Assembly: GCF_003286085.1 (NCBI RefSeq) | Contig: NW_020825288.1 | Coordinates: 24,738,001 to 24,802,000 of the forward strand | Length of the DNA stretch: 64,000 nucleotides | Direction: 5' to 3' | Source: Drosophila persimilis | Lineage: Eukaryota; Arthropoda; Insecta; Diptera; Drosophilidae | In this document: positions 32,101 through 43,141 of the stretch, in pieces | How positions within the stretch are numbered: the stretch's first letter is position 1 | Layout of the letters: every line of letters starts with the position of its first letter | The notes under the pieces: model-generated | Database searches by the model: none | The model's input: the letters and a program-made list of their open reading frames with translations, nothing else | What the model was told of the DNA's origin: nothing | Position numbers and translations under genes: made by a program

Positions 32101-35100
32101 CGGCATAAAAATTGATTAAAATGTATACATACTCGTATATACATATATTGGCCTTTCCATTTGGCGCTTTGGCCATGATTTGCATAATCAAGAGAGCCGT
32201 TTCCACAGGCCACAAGGCATGCTCCGATCACTTACCACCGAAATGGTGGAAATTTCCTTTTATAGAGGCAGTAAACAGTAAAATCCCTGACACAAAACCG
32301 CCTCAGGAATTTGTGCAAAACGGCTAGAGCTCAAGCAGAACAGACTGAGCTCAGTTCCCCAGGAAAGTTGTTACCAAAAATTTAATACAAATAAATTTCC
32401 TAATTGGCTCCAAATAGTGCTCGTAGTTTCCAGGCAACGGCGAAAAGTATGCAATGGGATTGCGTCCAAAAATCGTGTGGGAAACATAAGAGATTCCATA
32501 GCAACAAGTCAGCGCTTTCCAAAATCCTGCTTGTAATCCCATTACACACAAAAGAGGTACAGATATACGCATATATGTATCTGTGTGGCTAAAAAATGAC
32601 AAATTTTTTGGTTGCCCCATGGAGTGTCATTGAAAAAGCCATTGGGGGAACGCATGCAGCGCTCATATTTGATACAGGGTGCTAGCGGGTTAGAAGGAGT
32701 GCATTGGCCGAAGGGAGAGTGCGAGTACGAGTACTCTTTAATATTAAATCATAGATGGAAAAGCGGTATTCTTTAGTCGTTTTTTCGAGCATATGGCTCT
32801 TCCTTTTCTGTTGGCTTTTATTTGGATATGTTTTCTTTTCTCAGCACGTGCTCAAGTGCGTGTAAATAAATGTGTATATATACCATACATAGATGTGGGC
32901 GGTGGGCGGTGGGTGTTGTCATAATCACAAACACCCATGCACACATTTGGCAGAAAGCCCGCTGTTTCCTTTTGTGTGTTAGCTTTTGTTTCTGATACGG
33001 GCTCCAAGCCAGACAGCCCCTTTCAATGCTCGATTTAACACACTTTTCGTTGCTCTTTCCAGAGGCCACCTGCTCGGCGGACCAATTCCGTTGCACGAAT
33101 GGCAATTGCATACCGAATAAATGGCGCTGCGACCAGGAGAACGACTGTGCCGATGGATCCGATGAGGCCACAGCACTGTGCAGTAAGTAGCCATAAATCC
33201 CACCAGCGAATCCCAGCGCGATTCGCAATTCTCGATTCGCGTGGTGCGAAAAAGACCGTCTAACCATGGAATCGATTGTACTTATTATTGTATGTGTGTT
33301 TAGTGAATGCCTGTCCCAACAACGAGTTCAAATGCCAGACAGTCGAACAGTGCATTCCGCGCGGCTGGCTCTGTGACGGCAACAGCGATTGCCGCGACAA
33401 GTCCGATGAGGCGCACTGCAGTAAGCGAATCAGCATTCTTCTATATATATGTGTACATGTCTATTGCCCCCCCTCTTTCATACTGTATGTGTAATCGCTT
33501 TCACTAACCAACTTGCCGCATAACTCATACGCACTCTTAATGGAGTGGCGTTTGCATAATTCTCGCAACAATGTCCTCTACTCGTTCCTCATCCTTAGAG
33601 GTTTAATCAAGTCATTGAGAGTGAGAGTTTCCCGTGTGTACGCATGTATACAGAACCTACATATATGTTTATGTAAGTGTATGTTCAAACATTCCCTGCT
33701 TATGTGTGCGAGTGTGCATTGTGTACTCATTCATGAAGCCCTTGACAACAACAAGTATACGACGCGTGTGCCCTGGCGCTCGCGTTGACTCTGGCTGCCG
33801 CCTGGCAATGGCGCATAAAATTCACTTAATCCACGAACACACAGCAGCACACAAGTGCACATCCAGCACAGGAACACAACTTTGGCCCCCATGGCCCTTC
33901 TGCTCTCATGGCTTAAAGGAAAACTATAAACGGTAGGGGTAGGATAGTGTAGAAGGAGATGCTATTCCTCCCCATCAATGATTCCCAGGACTGTTGGAAT
34001 AGCTTTAGCAACAGCTACAGCTACAGCTTTAATTATTTTGAATGCATTTGCATAGCTACAGGGAAATAAGGGAAAGATTTAGATGGAGTACTGATGGAAT
34101 AATAATGATAATCGAATGGTATAGAGGGAAAACATTCACAGACAAGTTTTGGCTCTCAATCTCGTATATCTTTCTCTATATATTTTCGTTCTCCTTGAAT
34201 GCCACAATTGCATCACCATAGAGGCACGCACCTGTTCGCCGGATGAATACGCCTGCAAGAACGGCGAGGGGCAGTGTGTCCCTTTGGCCTGGATGTGTGA
34301 CCAAAGCAAGGACTGCAGCGATGGCTCCGATGAGCACAACTGCAGTAAGGATAATCTCTACTCTTTGAACATGTGCCAATCATTTGGCATTTTGGTTTTC
34401 TCTGATTTGGAAAGATTCAATAAAATTTCTTTATGTTAGATTTTAGTTTATTTGAGAGAAAAAGATTATATTTATTCAATTTTCGTTGAGATTTACTTTC
34501 CCTTGCATTCTGCACGTGACTTTAACAACTTTTAACTTTATTTCAACCTGCAATCCTCCCATACTAACCCCATCTTTTCCATCTTTACCCTCAAAACTTA
34601 ACTCTATTCTCATACTTTTCTCATAAACCATAAACTTCACTCCTGACTATCGACTCCAGCGCACTTCATTTGCCTCTCGGCTTGTCTGTCCTTGTCATTT
34701 GTTGCAACTCCTTCTTGCCTTCAAACATTTTTGCTGAAATTTTGTGAATTCCTTAGACCAAACCTGCCGCTCCGACGAGTTCACCTGCGGCAATGGGCGA
34801 TGCATCCAGAAGCGATGGGTGTGCGATCACGACGACGACTGCGGCGATGGTTCCGACGAGCGGGAATGTCCTGTGGTGCCCTGCGACGCTGTGGCCGAGC
34901 ACACGTGCACCAATGGGGCATGCATCGCCAAGCGGTGGGTGTGCGACGGGGATCCGGACTGCTCGGATGCCTCCGATGAGCGGGTGAGTGAATAATACTT
35001 TCCCATAAATTTACATTTCGTGCGCTGCCGCAAAAAAGTTCCTCCCCCGTGCCATTCATGGGTTTTTCTGCCACATTCCCCCCGGTTTTTTTTTCTGTGG

Positions 35101-38100
35101 ATGGGATGGGATTGTAAGCCACATAAATTACGACCAAGTTGGGCATAACTCAGGGACCAAAGCAGCTTTGGCAGCTTTTGTTGTCAACGCATGGCACGCA
35201 TAAAATTGCATTTTTGCATGACTCGTTTGGGCGGCAGCTTAGACCCAGGACGGGGGAACAGGACCAACCAGGACCAACCAGGACTCAAGCTGGGACATCA
35301 TTTTGTGTGCAACGAAAAGTTTCCCCAAACTTGCCCCCAAGGAAACCGAAACCACAAACAAAACTTTTCCCTAACTCTGTCTCTTCGTCTCCTGCCCCTT
35401 AGTCCTGCGCCAATGTGACCAAGACGACAACCCCCTGCCTGGCCCACGAGTACCAGTGCAAGGATCGCATCACCTGCTTGCACCACAGCTGGCTCTGCGA
35501 CGGCGACCGGGACTGCCCCGATGGCGACGACGAGCACACGGCCAACTGCAAGAACGTGACCTGTCGCCCGGACCAGTTCCAGTGCGGGGATCGCAGCTGC
35601 ATCGCTGGACACCTCACCTGCAACGGCGACAAGGATTGTGCCGACGGCAGCGACGAGAAGGACTGCAGCCTGAGCCTGGGCACCACGAAGGGCGCCTGCA
35701 ATGCCACGAGCGAATTCGACTGCGGTGGGGGTCAGTGCATCGCCCTGAGCAGGGTCTGTGACAAACGAAAGGACTGCCCCGACGGCGAGGACGAGCCGGC
35801 CGGCAAGTGCGGCGTAAATGAGTGTGCCTCCAAGAACGGGGGCTGCATGCACCACTGTGTGGACCTGGCTGTGGGTCATCGATGCGAGTGCCACGAGGGA
35901 TACAAATTATCCGGGGATAAGCGGACCTGTGTGGACATCGACGAGTGCGAGAACCCGGGCACCTGCTCCCAGCTGTGCATCAACGAGATCGGAGGATTCA
36001 AGTGCGAATGCGAGGCGGGATACATGCGGGACCCGCGCAACCACACGCGTTGCAAGGCTGGCGAGGGCCACGCCTCTCTGCTGCTGGCGCGGCGTCACGA
36101 TATCCGAAAGATCGCCCTGGACCACATGGAGATGACGTCGATCGTGAACAGCACCAAGTCGGCCACGGCCCTGGACTTTGTGTTCCGCACGGGTATGATC
36201 TTCTGGAGCGATGTGACGACGCAGAGCATCTACAAGGCGCCCATCGACGAGGGCAACGAGAAGACCGTGGTGCTGAAGCAGTCTTCGGTGACCTCCGACG
36301 GACTGGCAGTGGACTGGATCTACAACCACGTGTACTACACGGACACGCACAAGTGCACCATCGAGCTGACCAACTTCGACGGCAACATGGGCAAGGTGCT
36401 CATCGAGGACGCGCTGGACATACCGCGCTCCATCGCCCTCGACCCCATCGAGGGCTGGATGTACTGGTCCGACTGGGGCGCCTCTCCGCGCATCGAGCGC
36501 GCCGGCATGGACGGCTCCCACCGCACCACCATCATCAGCTACGACGTCAAGTGGCCCAACGGCATCACCCTGGACCTGGTGCGCAAGCGCATCTACTGGG
36601 TGGACGGCAAGCTGAACGTCATCTCGTCGGCCAACTACGATGGCTCCCAGCGGCGCCAGATCCTCTACTCCACCGAGTACCTGCGGCATCCATTCTCCAT
36701 CTCCACCTTCGAGGACTACATCTACTGGACCGACTGGGACAAGCAGACCGTCTTCAAGGCAAACAAGTTCACGGGCGAGGGCGTGGAGCCCATCACAGCG
36801 GTTCACATGGTATGCGCCATCTATCTATCGTTAGCCCCGGCTCCCCTTCATCTCCCTATTATCTTCCACAGTTACAACATCCCATGGTGATCCATGTGTA
36901 CCATCCGTACCGACAGCCCGATGGCATCAACCACTGCCAGTCCGTGAATGGCCACTGCTCCCACCTCTGCCTGCCCGCCCCAAGGATCAACGAGCGCAGT
37001 CCGCGCATCTCTTGCGCCTGCCCCACGGGCCTCAAGCTGATGGCCGACGGCCTCATGTGTGTCGAGGATCGTAAGTAGACCAGGCGCTCCCTGCAGTCCC
37101 TTGGACTTTGACTATCTGCATGCTAATGGATTAACTTTTTATTTTATGCCTACTAACCCGATCCCCAATCCTAACCGCAACGCGATCTGACTTGCATGAT
37201 TTGCTCCTGCATGGCAGCCCTTTATGTGGTCGTTACCAAGCCCCCACGAGCCCTAAAAATCAAACCGAAAACGAAAACCTCGGCACGGCGATTGCCACCG
37301 AGGTTTATTGACAGACAGTCGACGGATGTGCGAATCGAGGTTAATGATGAGCTCAGGCTAAGCACCAAGCTGCCACCTGCGGGGCACGGAATACCCGGTA
37401 TGCCTGGCAACTCTATGTGTGCTCTGTATGTGTGTCCCGTCCCCCATTCTGTGGCATCTCTTCAATATGTGTCCATCTTTGTACATTTGTGTCACTCTTC
37501 ATAACGAAAGTACGGTAGCATTCCATTTTTGTTTTTTCAATTCAAATTAATCATGGAAACCTAGAAGGTCTGGTCCGAGCTTGAACGGATACTCTGTTTC
37601 GGGGTTTTCCACCTTTCATCCGAAATGGTTTACAAATTGTCTTTAAATTTCACTTTTTATGTTTGTCTGTGTTGTATTTTGTTGTGTGAAATTAGTAATC
37701 ATAGAAAAGGAGTAATTTTAGCAACTGTCCTGTGGAAATTGTTGGAATATCTGGCCACTCTATTTAGTGTTGGTTAATTGTCTGTGAAATTGCCTCGTAC
37801 ATCTGAAAGTCTCTTTCCAAATGTATTCTCGTAATCGCAAAATCGTTTCACTTGCTCTTGCCTTCCCCGCATATGCTCTTTCAGCATCATATTCAAATAT
37901 TCACTCCAGGCAAATTTGGGAAATATATCCAGCTTTATGTGACTATCCCTCAACCATCTATGTTCGTTCCAGTTGAAAATTCGAAATAACGCAGAGGAAA
38001 ACTTCATCAGAAATGTTGTCACAGGAAATTTTGATTAATTTGCCTCAAAGGGAGAGGAAACTTTGATAGTGTTATGGGTTGACAACCCTGTTACTTCCTC

Positions 38101-39876
38101 TCAATTTATAAGTTCAACATCTCTCTCTCTCAGTCCGTCAGTCAGTGGCCCTCTTCTCCTCTCTCGGAGGTTATGTCTCTTTGACGGTTTATAAACACTT
38201 TCGTGAGATTCAGATTTATTGCAAGCGTATTAATCAAAATGCTACCCAGCAGTCGCACTCAAAATCCCTTTCTGGCCAGGAAACGCACCCGCTTCCCCGG
38301 CTCGGGGTGCAACCAACTACATTTGCTTTGTCATGGCCCACATTAATCATCATCAGAGGGAGAGACCAACCTCCCCATCCTTGACAGTTTCATAAACGCC
38401 ATCCGAGAAGAGGGCCGCTTGCATCGGAGCACAGCCCTCACCGCAAGTAGGCAGCCAATGGGCCAACGATGCAATTGAAACCTCCAACAGAGAACCCCGT
38501 CATAAGCCCAGCATCCAATCACCCAATACACCCACCCACCCACCGAACCACCGACCACCACCAGACACCACACAATACCTAACCGCAAAGTATGAGGTTA
38601 ATATTGGTGGATGGGTGTAGGGGGGTGAGGTCTGGGCCTTAAAGGGAACTTCAACTTAATGTTGATAACTTTTACTGTTTCGACTTGATTTAAGCGCGGC
38701 TAGGACTAGAAGCTGCCTCCTGCTCCGTCCGAATGGCTGACAAAATCCCATTAAATGCGTCGCGTTAACGATGTCATTACGCTGCTGTCTTTCTCCCCAT
38801 TCCCAGGCCACTGCCATTGCCATTTCCATTCCCATTCTCAGTCTCAATCTAAATCGGTCTCAGCCCCATCCCGCCCCATAAAAGTTTGCGCCATCAAAGG
38901 CGCGAGAGCGTTTAAGTGTTTATTTGCGCCTAAATGCGCACTTTGAACGATTTGATTGAAAATTCTTTTGGATCTCTGAGAGGGAGACTTGGCCCGAAAG
39001 CCGCTTGGATTTTGATGTTGATTCCCTCTTTCATTCTGCTCTTTTATTGCAATGATTTCCGTTTTCCTTTAGCTCTTATACATTCCCTTTTTCTTTTTTG
39101 TTTATCATTGCCGAAGGTGAAGGGGCATTTAAGCCTTGTCATTGTGGTGGGTTGGTGGCAAGCCGCTGAAAAAATTTAATACGGCACTATATAATAGCAC
39201 ATGTGTATCTTTCAAAAATGTACAAAATAAAATGTACCTATAATTTACCTACTCTTAAAGCTTCTTGATATGTTTATGTTTTCGGTTTATGGCTACATTT
39301 TCTCTGCTTATTTTCTTATAATTTCTAATTTCTAATTAAAAATTCAAACATCTGCATCCACAGTTGCCGAGCAGCGTCCAGTGAAAAACCAAACACAAAT
39401 CGAAAAGACCACAGCGCCCAGTCCGCAACCGGATTCGGGCTTCATAGCGCTGGTGGTCATCGCCAGTCTCAGTGGCTTTGCAGTCCTGCTATCAGTGGTA
39501 AGTCGAGGCGGAAAGAGTCCTTGATGGAGGGACCTTTAATGACAATTTTTGGTGCATTGACAGCTCCTGCTCATTGGCTATCGCTACTGCAGCAAGCGAC
39601 GCATCAACTCGATGAACTTTGAGAATCCCATTTACCGAAAGACCACGACCACAGAGGATCATTTCAGTTTGCGCAAGAATTTGCCAGCGCGCATCTACGA
39701 TCATACCAGTGTCATGGATGAGGAGGTACGTGCTATACTTTAATTTTGTTTTACTACAACATAGATCTAAAAATATAGAATTGTTACTCGTATTTCAAAA
39801 TTATTCCTTTTTTAATTTGTTTATTTTTATGTATTCCTTATAGTACTCACCCGTTATAGGCATATCCTCGTATTAG
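22751..39876 (+). CDS. LpR1/LpR2: Lipophorin receptor (LDL-receptor family), first tandem gene, complete spliced CDS
   Basis: The exons listed below splice in frame into a single-pass endocytic receptor: about 1096 aa from the distal start with every exon included, and about 928 aa from the proximal start at 30462. Domain order is N-terminal extension or signal peptide, nine (distal) or eight (proximal) LDLa repeats with six Cys and the acidic DGSDE-type calcium site, two EGF modules, a YWTD beta-propeller, a third EGF-like module, a basic/proline-rich cassette, a transmembrane helix and a tail with NFENPIY. LpR proteins bind lipophorin and support lipid uptake in oocytes, imaginal discs and other tissues. 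Two tandem copies with the same double-promoter design match the Drosophila LpR1/LpR2 pair. Which of the two this is cannot be decided here. Confidence 0.93.
23199..27835 (+). other. Intron, distal exon to extra-LDLa exon
   Basis: This 4.6-kb intron has clean GT/AG ends. I see no nested gene, and its open frames are short and unsupported. It includes a TGTGACTGTGACTGTGACTG run near 27450. Confidence 0.6.
27836..27976 (+). CDS. LpR1/LpR2: LpR first gene: distal-isoform-specific LDLa exon
   Basis: The acceptor TCTTTTCGCAG and donor GTGAGT bracket 141 nt in phase 1-1. It encodes one complete LDLa repeat (CDEKQFQC...[14 protein letters not shown]...DHSDE...C). Because it lies upstream of the proximal first exon at 30462, only distal transcripts can include it. 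The second gene has an exon of the same length and phase at 51513. Confidence 0.92.
27977..30461 (+). other. Intronic region containing the presumed proximal promoter
   Basis: This lies between the extra-LDLa exon and the proximal first exon. No other gene was recognised. The stretch 29300-29660 has repeated CACTCACTC, initiator-like TCAGT motifs (A at 29425 and 29574) and a TATATATAG at about 29615, which makes it the best candidate for the proximal promoter. The exact start site is unknown. Confidence 0.35.
30462..30546 (+). CDS. LpR1/LpR2: LpR first gene: proximal alternative first coding exon (signal peptide)
   Basis: ATG at 30462 in context AACAAAATGG opens 28 codons ([20 protein letters not shown] and onward), a typical short cleavable signal peptide. 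It ends in phase 1 at the donor GTAAAT (30547) and therefore joins the exon at 33063 in frame. The second gene has an equivalent exon, also phase 1, at 56215. Confidence 0.8.
30547..33062 (+). other. Intron, proximal exon to first shared exon
   Basis: The 2.5-kb intron holds a (CCTG)n-type run near 32077-32100, a G-rich stretch near 31850 and AT-rich DNA. No gene is visible. Confidence 0.6.
33063..33182 (+). CDS. LpR1/LpR2: LpR first gene: LDLa exon 2
   Basis: The acceptor CTCTTTCCAG and donor GTAAGT bracket 120 nt, phase 1-1. It encodes a full LDLa repeat ([13 protein letters not shown]...WRCDQENDC...[10 protein letters not shown]). It is the first exon shared by distal and proximal transcripts. 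Confidence 0.93.
33304..33420 (+). CDS. LpR1/LpR2: LpR first gene: LDLa exon 3
   Basis: 117 nt, phase 1-1, acceptor TGTTTAG and donor GTAAGC. It encodes an LDLa repeat ([21 protein letters not shown]...DKSDEAHC). The counterpart in the second gene (62154-62270) has the same length and keeps the [16 protein letters not shown] core. Confidence 0.93.
34222..34344 (+). CDS. LpR1/LpR2: LpR first gene: LDLa exon 4
   Basis: 123 nt, phase 1-1, acceptor ATCACCATAG and donor GTAAGG. It encodes an LDLa repeat ([15 protein letters not shown]...WMCDQSKDC...DGSDEHNC). The 801-bp intron before it shows nothing of note. Confidence 0.9.
34757..34983 (+). CDS. LpR1/LpR2: LpR first gene: exon 5, one full LDLa and most of another
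   Basis: 227 nt, acceptor TTCCTTAG and donor GTGAGT, entering in phase 1 and leaving in phase 0. It encodes LDLa CRSDEFTC...DGSDEREC and then most of CDAVAEHTC...DASDER. The last Cys of the second repeat comes from the next exon (SC), so this intron splits an LDLa module. Confidence 0.93.
35403..36809 (+). CDS. LpR1/LpR2: LpR first gene: exon 6, three LDLa, EGF pair and YWTD propeller
   Basis: 1407 nt, phase 0-0, acceptor CTGCCCCTTAG and donor GTATGC. After completing the split repeat it encodes three LDLa repeats (from [16 protein letters not shown] and CNATSEFDC), an EGF module ([12 protein letters not shown]...), a calcium-binding-type EGF ([15 protein letters not shown]...) and the YWTD beta-propeller with its MYWSDWG, IYWVDG and IYWTDWD blades. 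In LDL-receptor proteins the propeller drives pH-dependent ligand release in endosomes. The exon is clearly more GC-rich than the introns. Confidence 0.96.
36872..37070 (+). CDS. LpR1/LpR2: LpR first gene: exon 7, third EGF-like module
   Basis: 199 nt, phase 0-1, acceptor TATCTTCCACAG and donor GTAAGT, after a 62-bp intron. It closes the propeller and encodes the EGF-like module [17 protein letters not shown]...[19 protein letters not shown]. Confidence 0.94.
37218..37397 (+). CDS. LpR1/LpR2: LpR first gene: basic/proline-rich juxtamembrane cassette exon
   Basis: 180 nt, phase 1-1, acceptor TGCATGGCAG and donor GTATGC, so it can be included or skipped without a frame change. It encodes 60 residues with many Lys, Arg and Pro ([20 protein letters not shown] and onward). 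It sits where vertebrate LDL receptors have the O-glycosylated Ser/Thr stalk, but it is not strongly Ser/Thr-rich. Alternative splicing here is my inference from the symmetric phase. Confidence 0.6.
37398..39363 (+). other. Intron before the transmembrane exon
   Basis: A 2-kb intron. Further small cassette exons coding stalk sequence could hide here, but I could not support any. A run of CCCACCC/CCACCGA words lies near 38530-38570. Confidence 0.5.
39364..39497 (+). CDS. LpR1/LpR2: LpR first gene: stalk and transmembrane exon
   Basis: 134 nt, phase 1-0, acceptor TGCATCCACAG and donor GTAAGT. It encodes a short polar stalk ([20 protein letters not shown]) with an N-glycosylation-type NQT and most of the transmembrane helix ([20 protein letters not shown]). 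Confidence 0.9.
39564..39725 (+). CDS. LpR1/LpR2: LpR first gene: cytoplasmic tail exon with NPxY motif
   Basis: 162 nt, phase 0-0, acceptor GCATTGACAG and donor GTACGT. It completes the membrane helix ([13 protein letters not shown] stop-transfer) and encodes NFENPIY, the FDNPVY-type clathrin internalisation signal of LDL receptors. Confidence 0.92.
39844..39876 (+). CDS. LpR1/LpR2: LpR first gene: last coding exon
   Basis: The acceptor TTCCTTATAG leads to ten codons reading [10 protein letters not shown] and the TAG at 39874-39876. Without this splice the frame would run into a stop soon after 39725, so a short alternative tail is possible. Confidence 0.75.
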   Translation, partial: YSPVIGISSY

Positions 39877-40515
39877 AACGGAGAATGATAGGTTTTTCCT
39901 TCGTTTGGTTGGTTTTTAAGATACGACCAAAGCAGACACGAGAATAAGAAGCGGACCCGCAGAAGACACACGCCTGAAGACTGAGCAACTCTGTGTATTG
40001 TGTAAATTAATTATTTTAACATTTTAAGGCACGGCAAGGACACGGCGGGTCACTTGGAGGGAGGCGCATCCTAAGAGGATGCTGTACAGAAATACTATGT
40101 CGCAGAGTTCTATCACAAGAGTAAAACACACACACACACACAGTCTAAATAAAACAAAAATTGAGATGTTTAATAAGAAATCTAATTGATAATTATAAAT
40201 TACATAAATAGTTCCAAACTGTATATAGCTGTAAGTGTGCATTATTTTTAAAAGAAGCAAACCAATTAATATTACTATATATATAAATATACATATATAT
40301 ACATATGACGATTGTGGTCGTAGTGATCATGATCTAGTACTATTAGAGCGCGTTGAGAAATTATATTTCTGTGTGTTCGATGAGCAGAATCGTTTTATTA
40401 TCACTATTATTACTATTTACGTATTAACCTTTTGTTAACTGTATTTGTTAAGTGTACATACAGAATACATACATATGTATATGTTTCCCCCACTAAAAGA
40501 TACAAGATGATACAT

Positions 40516-40521
40516 AATAAA
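40516..40521 (+). terminator. Candidate polyadenylation signal of the first LpR gene
   Basis: AATAAA in ACATAATAAACTC is followed within 40 bp by T/GT-rich sequence (TTGGTGTTTCTCTTTT), as expected of a cleavage site. An earlier AATAAA at 40148-40153 could serve a shorter 3' UTR. Confidence 0.45.
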
Positions 40522-40529
40522 CTCAGACA

Positions 40530-42571
40530 TACTTATGTGTAGTATAAAATTGGTGTTTCTCTTTTCGCGGGTGGGTTTATCTTTCAGCTGAGGCTTCTGG
40601 GGAATATGGTAGGTTCTGATTTATCCAAATCAGTCAATTTCCACTAAAAGACTTACCGAGAAAAATGCTTTCATTAGGATCTATTTGAGATCTTTATGGA
40701 CCACTATGTGAACGATCTCTATACAAATAAGAACAAATATCTTGAGGAAAAAGTTGAACCAAACAAATGAACTTGAGGTAGGTCAGACCTCAGACCATAG
40801 AACCACTATATGGACTATTGGCAATTAAATTTATACTAAATTCTTACTTAACATCCAATCAATTAGTGGTTATATCAAGGCCCCGCGGACGCGGGTCTCT
40901 GACCTACGCCAACAAAAAATTTATTCTTATAATTTTACAAATTGCCCATCGCGGTAATTGACTAGACCGACAAATTGTGTAGTAGAACACACCTCAAAGC
41001 GTAACATACAAATTTTTCCCCCAATTGATGGATGTTGCGTGAAGAGAGATATTTTATCATTAAAAGAAACCTTTACAAGAACCACCTGCTCGCTGCCATC
41101 ACCAATACCATACCATATTTTCAATGTCAGCTGTGTTGTGTACCGCTCTCTTTTAGGCTACCGCTTGGCGACTTTTCTCTTAAGCACTGCCTACCATGAC
41201 TATTGATTGGGGGTATCCCACTCTTGCGGTAGCATATTTGGTTTGCCGTTCTCTTCAGTACGTGCTCTACGCCGTCGAATACGAATTCGAATAAGCGACT
41301 TCAAAGAGAGCGTCTCACCGTTTGGACGAGCCCACTGAGCCCACTGTCGAAACTACACTTTACACATGTGATATCGGTATCTCTCTGTGCGTGCTCTCTC
41401 TCTCTCTCTCTCACTGTCTCTTTATCACACCGCTCAGGTGTGTTCGGTTCGTTCGGCTTGGACGCGTGGCGATCGTCGGTTTGTCACGATGCACAGTGGG
41501 GCCAATTCCTCTGCGACGACCGAGCACATTCATTCCGAGGTTGGAACGGCCTCGATATTCTCTCAGTTTTCTAGTCGTTTTTTGTCGGGCGTGCCGCACT
41601 GTCGTCTTTTCCACTGTATCGCATATTATTTAACGGTTAATCGCTCTGTCGTACACATTTTCGTACGCGAATTAAGTTTAGGCCAAAAGCAAAAGTTCAC
41701 AGCAAATAACGAATAAATTTTGATTGAGAACAGAGTCAAAACCAATTCCACATTGTGCAACTCCCAGTCAAAAGTGTTAATTTAAAGATAATGTACGAAT
41801 CTATTTTAGCCGCCTGTTACGTCAATCCATCATGTGAACATATCCGAATGCATAGCGACATAAATTTCCATAGCACATGAGGGAAAACATTTGCCAAAAA
41901 ACAAAGAGAACAGTTTTCGAGAAAGTTATGAATTACAGAGCCCCACTTTTAAGCGGCTGGCTTCACATGACCGCTTAAGAGCTTAACCACCTGAGGAGCT
42001 ATCATCGCTTACAACGTTGATAAGCTGATAAACGAAAATTATTTGCCTGAAACTATATGATTCATATTTTTTTAAAAGACCCACAACAGCATGACACGGC
42101 CCAAAAGAGAGATAGAGATAGTGAGAGACAGGCGGGGAGCTTAACCCTTGGCCCGTTCTACTTGAATAACCCTCGGTCCATCGAAACCAAGTCGTCGCCC
42201 TTTAGTTTGCACAATTCCCCAGTGAAAATGCTTTGTGTTTTATGTATGTTTCTCTTACGCCTGTTATTTCCAACATCGTATGATGTTTCTTTTTTTAGTC
42301 GTGGCTTTTTTGGCATGTTTATCGTGCGTTTGCTTCGCACTCTCTTTTTCGATACATTTTGCGAACACATTCTGTGGGTTTCTCTCCTCCTCTTTTTGTC
42401 TCTCTCTCTCTCTCTCTCTCTATCTTTCCGTCTTGTGGACATTTTTTGGCAAACGTTTCGCATTTTTCGAGAACATATTATTTCATAATACTCGTATCCG
42501 TATAGATAGGGAGGAAATAGGAAATTTGTGTGAAAAGTGTGTTTGACCTGAATTTGTATATATTTTTACAG
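40530..42571 (+). promoter_or_regulatory. Intergenic region with presumed distal promoter of the second LpR gene
   Basis: About 2 kb separates the first gene's poly(A) signal from the second gene's distal exon. The exon's acceptor at 42571 implies a non-coding first exon here. Candidate signals are an initiator-like TTCAGTACG near 41254 and a CTCTCTCTCTCTCTCTC GAGA-type tract at about 41395-41412. A second CT tract lies at 42400-42422. No other gene was found. Confidence 0.3.
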
Positions 42572-43141
42572 TTAAAATAGAGATGGCCACAGTTTGCCTT
42601 CCCAATTATACAGAACGCTTTCAAACTGAAGAAACATTCGCAAACGAGAATGAGAATGGTGATACTGCCTGCAAAAACATCCACACATGTCATGAGCCGT
42701 CGCCGTCGGCGGCTACCACCAAGGCCGTGACCAGTGCGTTCTTCTTCAGCCGAAGCACCAACTACCAGAGCTGGGTCCAACAGCTGATCAGCTTCAGCTT
42801 CACCTCCTCGTTCCACCTGCTCTCCATCACCTGCATTTTGAGCATCAGTAAGTTCTGCAATGCCGCCGCCATGAACGCCGCCCAGGCTACAGCCTCCACA
42901 CCCAGTCCCAGCGAGATAATGCAGAATCTAAGCGGATCGGCGCTCCTGGAGAAGATTAGGCGCTCCAGCACATTGGGGCCACCACTGGATCGACTAAAGC
43001 ACTTGGCCCCAGCGGCAGCAAACAGTCTGAGTCCCGGTATTGGAATGGCCAATTTTGGCAACTCTTTCAATTCGGTATTCAATGGAAATCCGTTCAAGTT
43101 TCTAAATGTTTCCGGGAAAATTGGAACCCCATTGGATATAT
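42572..43141 (+). CDS. LpR1/LpR2: LpR second gene: distal first coding exon (N-terminal extension)
   Basis: The acceptor TATATTTTTACAG ends at 42571 and the donor GTGAGT starts at 43142. Coding from ATG 42583 gives 186 residues plus one base. The start is polar and acidic, a hydrophobic stretch lies near residues 68-89 ([20 protein letters not shown]), then an Ala/Ser/Thr/Pro-rich part, and near the end [14 protein letters not shown] at about 171-184. This last motif is identical to that in the first gene although the rest of the extension is not alignable by eye. Confidence 0.8.

Noticed and set aside
35298..36806. Long minus-strand open frames (198 and 299 codons) opposite LpR exon 6
   Set aside because: They are the antisense shadow of the GC-rich LDLa/YWTD exon. 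The + strand frame encodes clear conserved domains and correct splice sites.
35945..37078. 377-codon + strand frame overlapping LpR exons 6 and 7
   Set aside because: It is an out-of-frame shadow that reads through the intron at 36810-36871. Its Arg/His-rich product has no domain.
42057..42546. Leu/Ser/Phe-rich frames before the second LpR distal exon
   Set aside because: They come from the CT repeat at 42400-42422 and lie in presumed 5' UTR or intron. No domain or conserved start is present.
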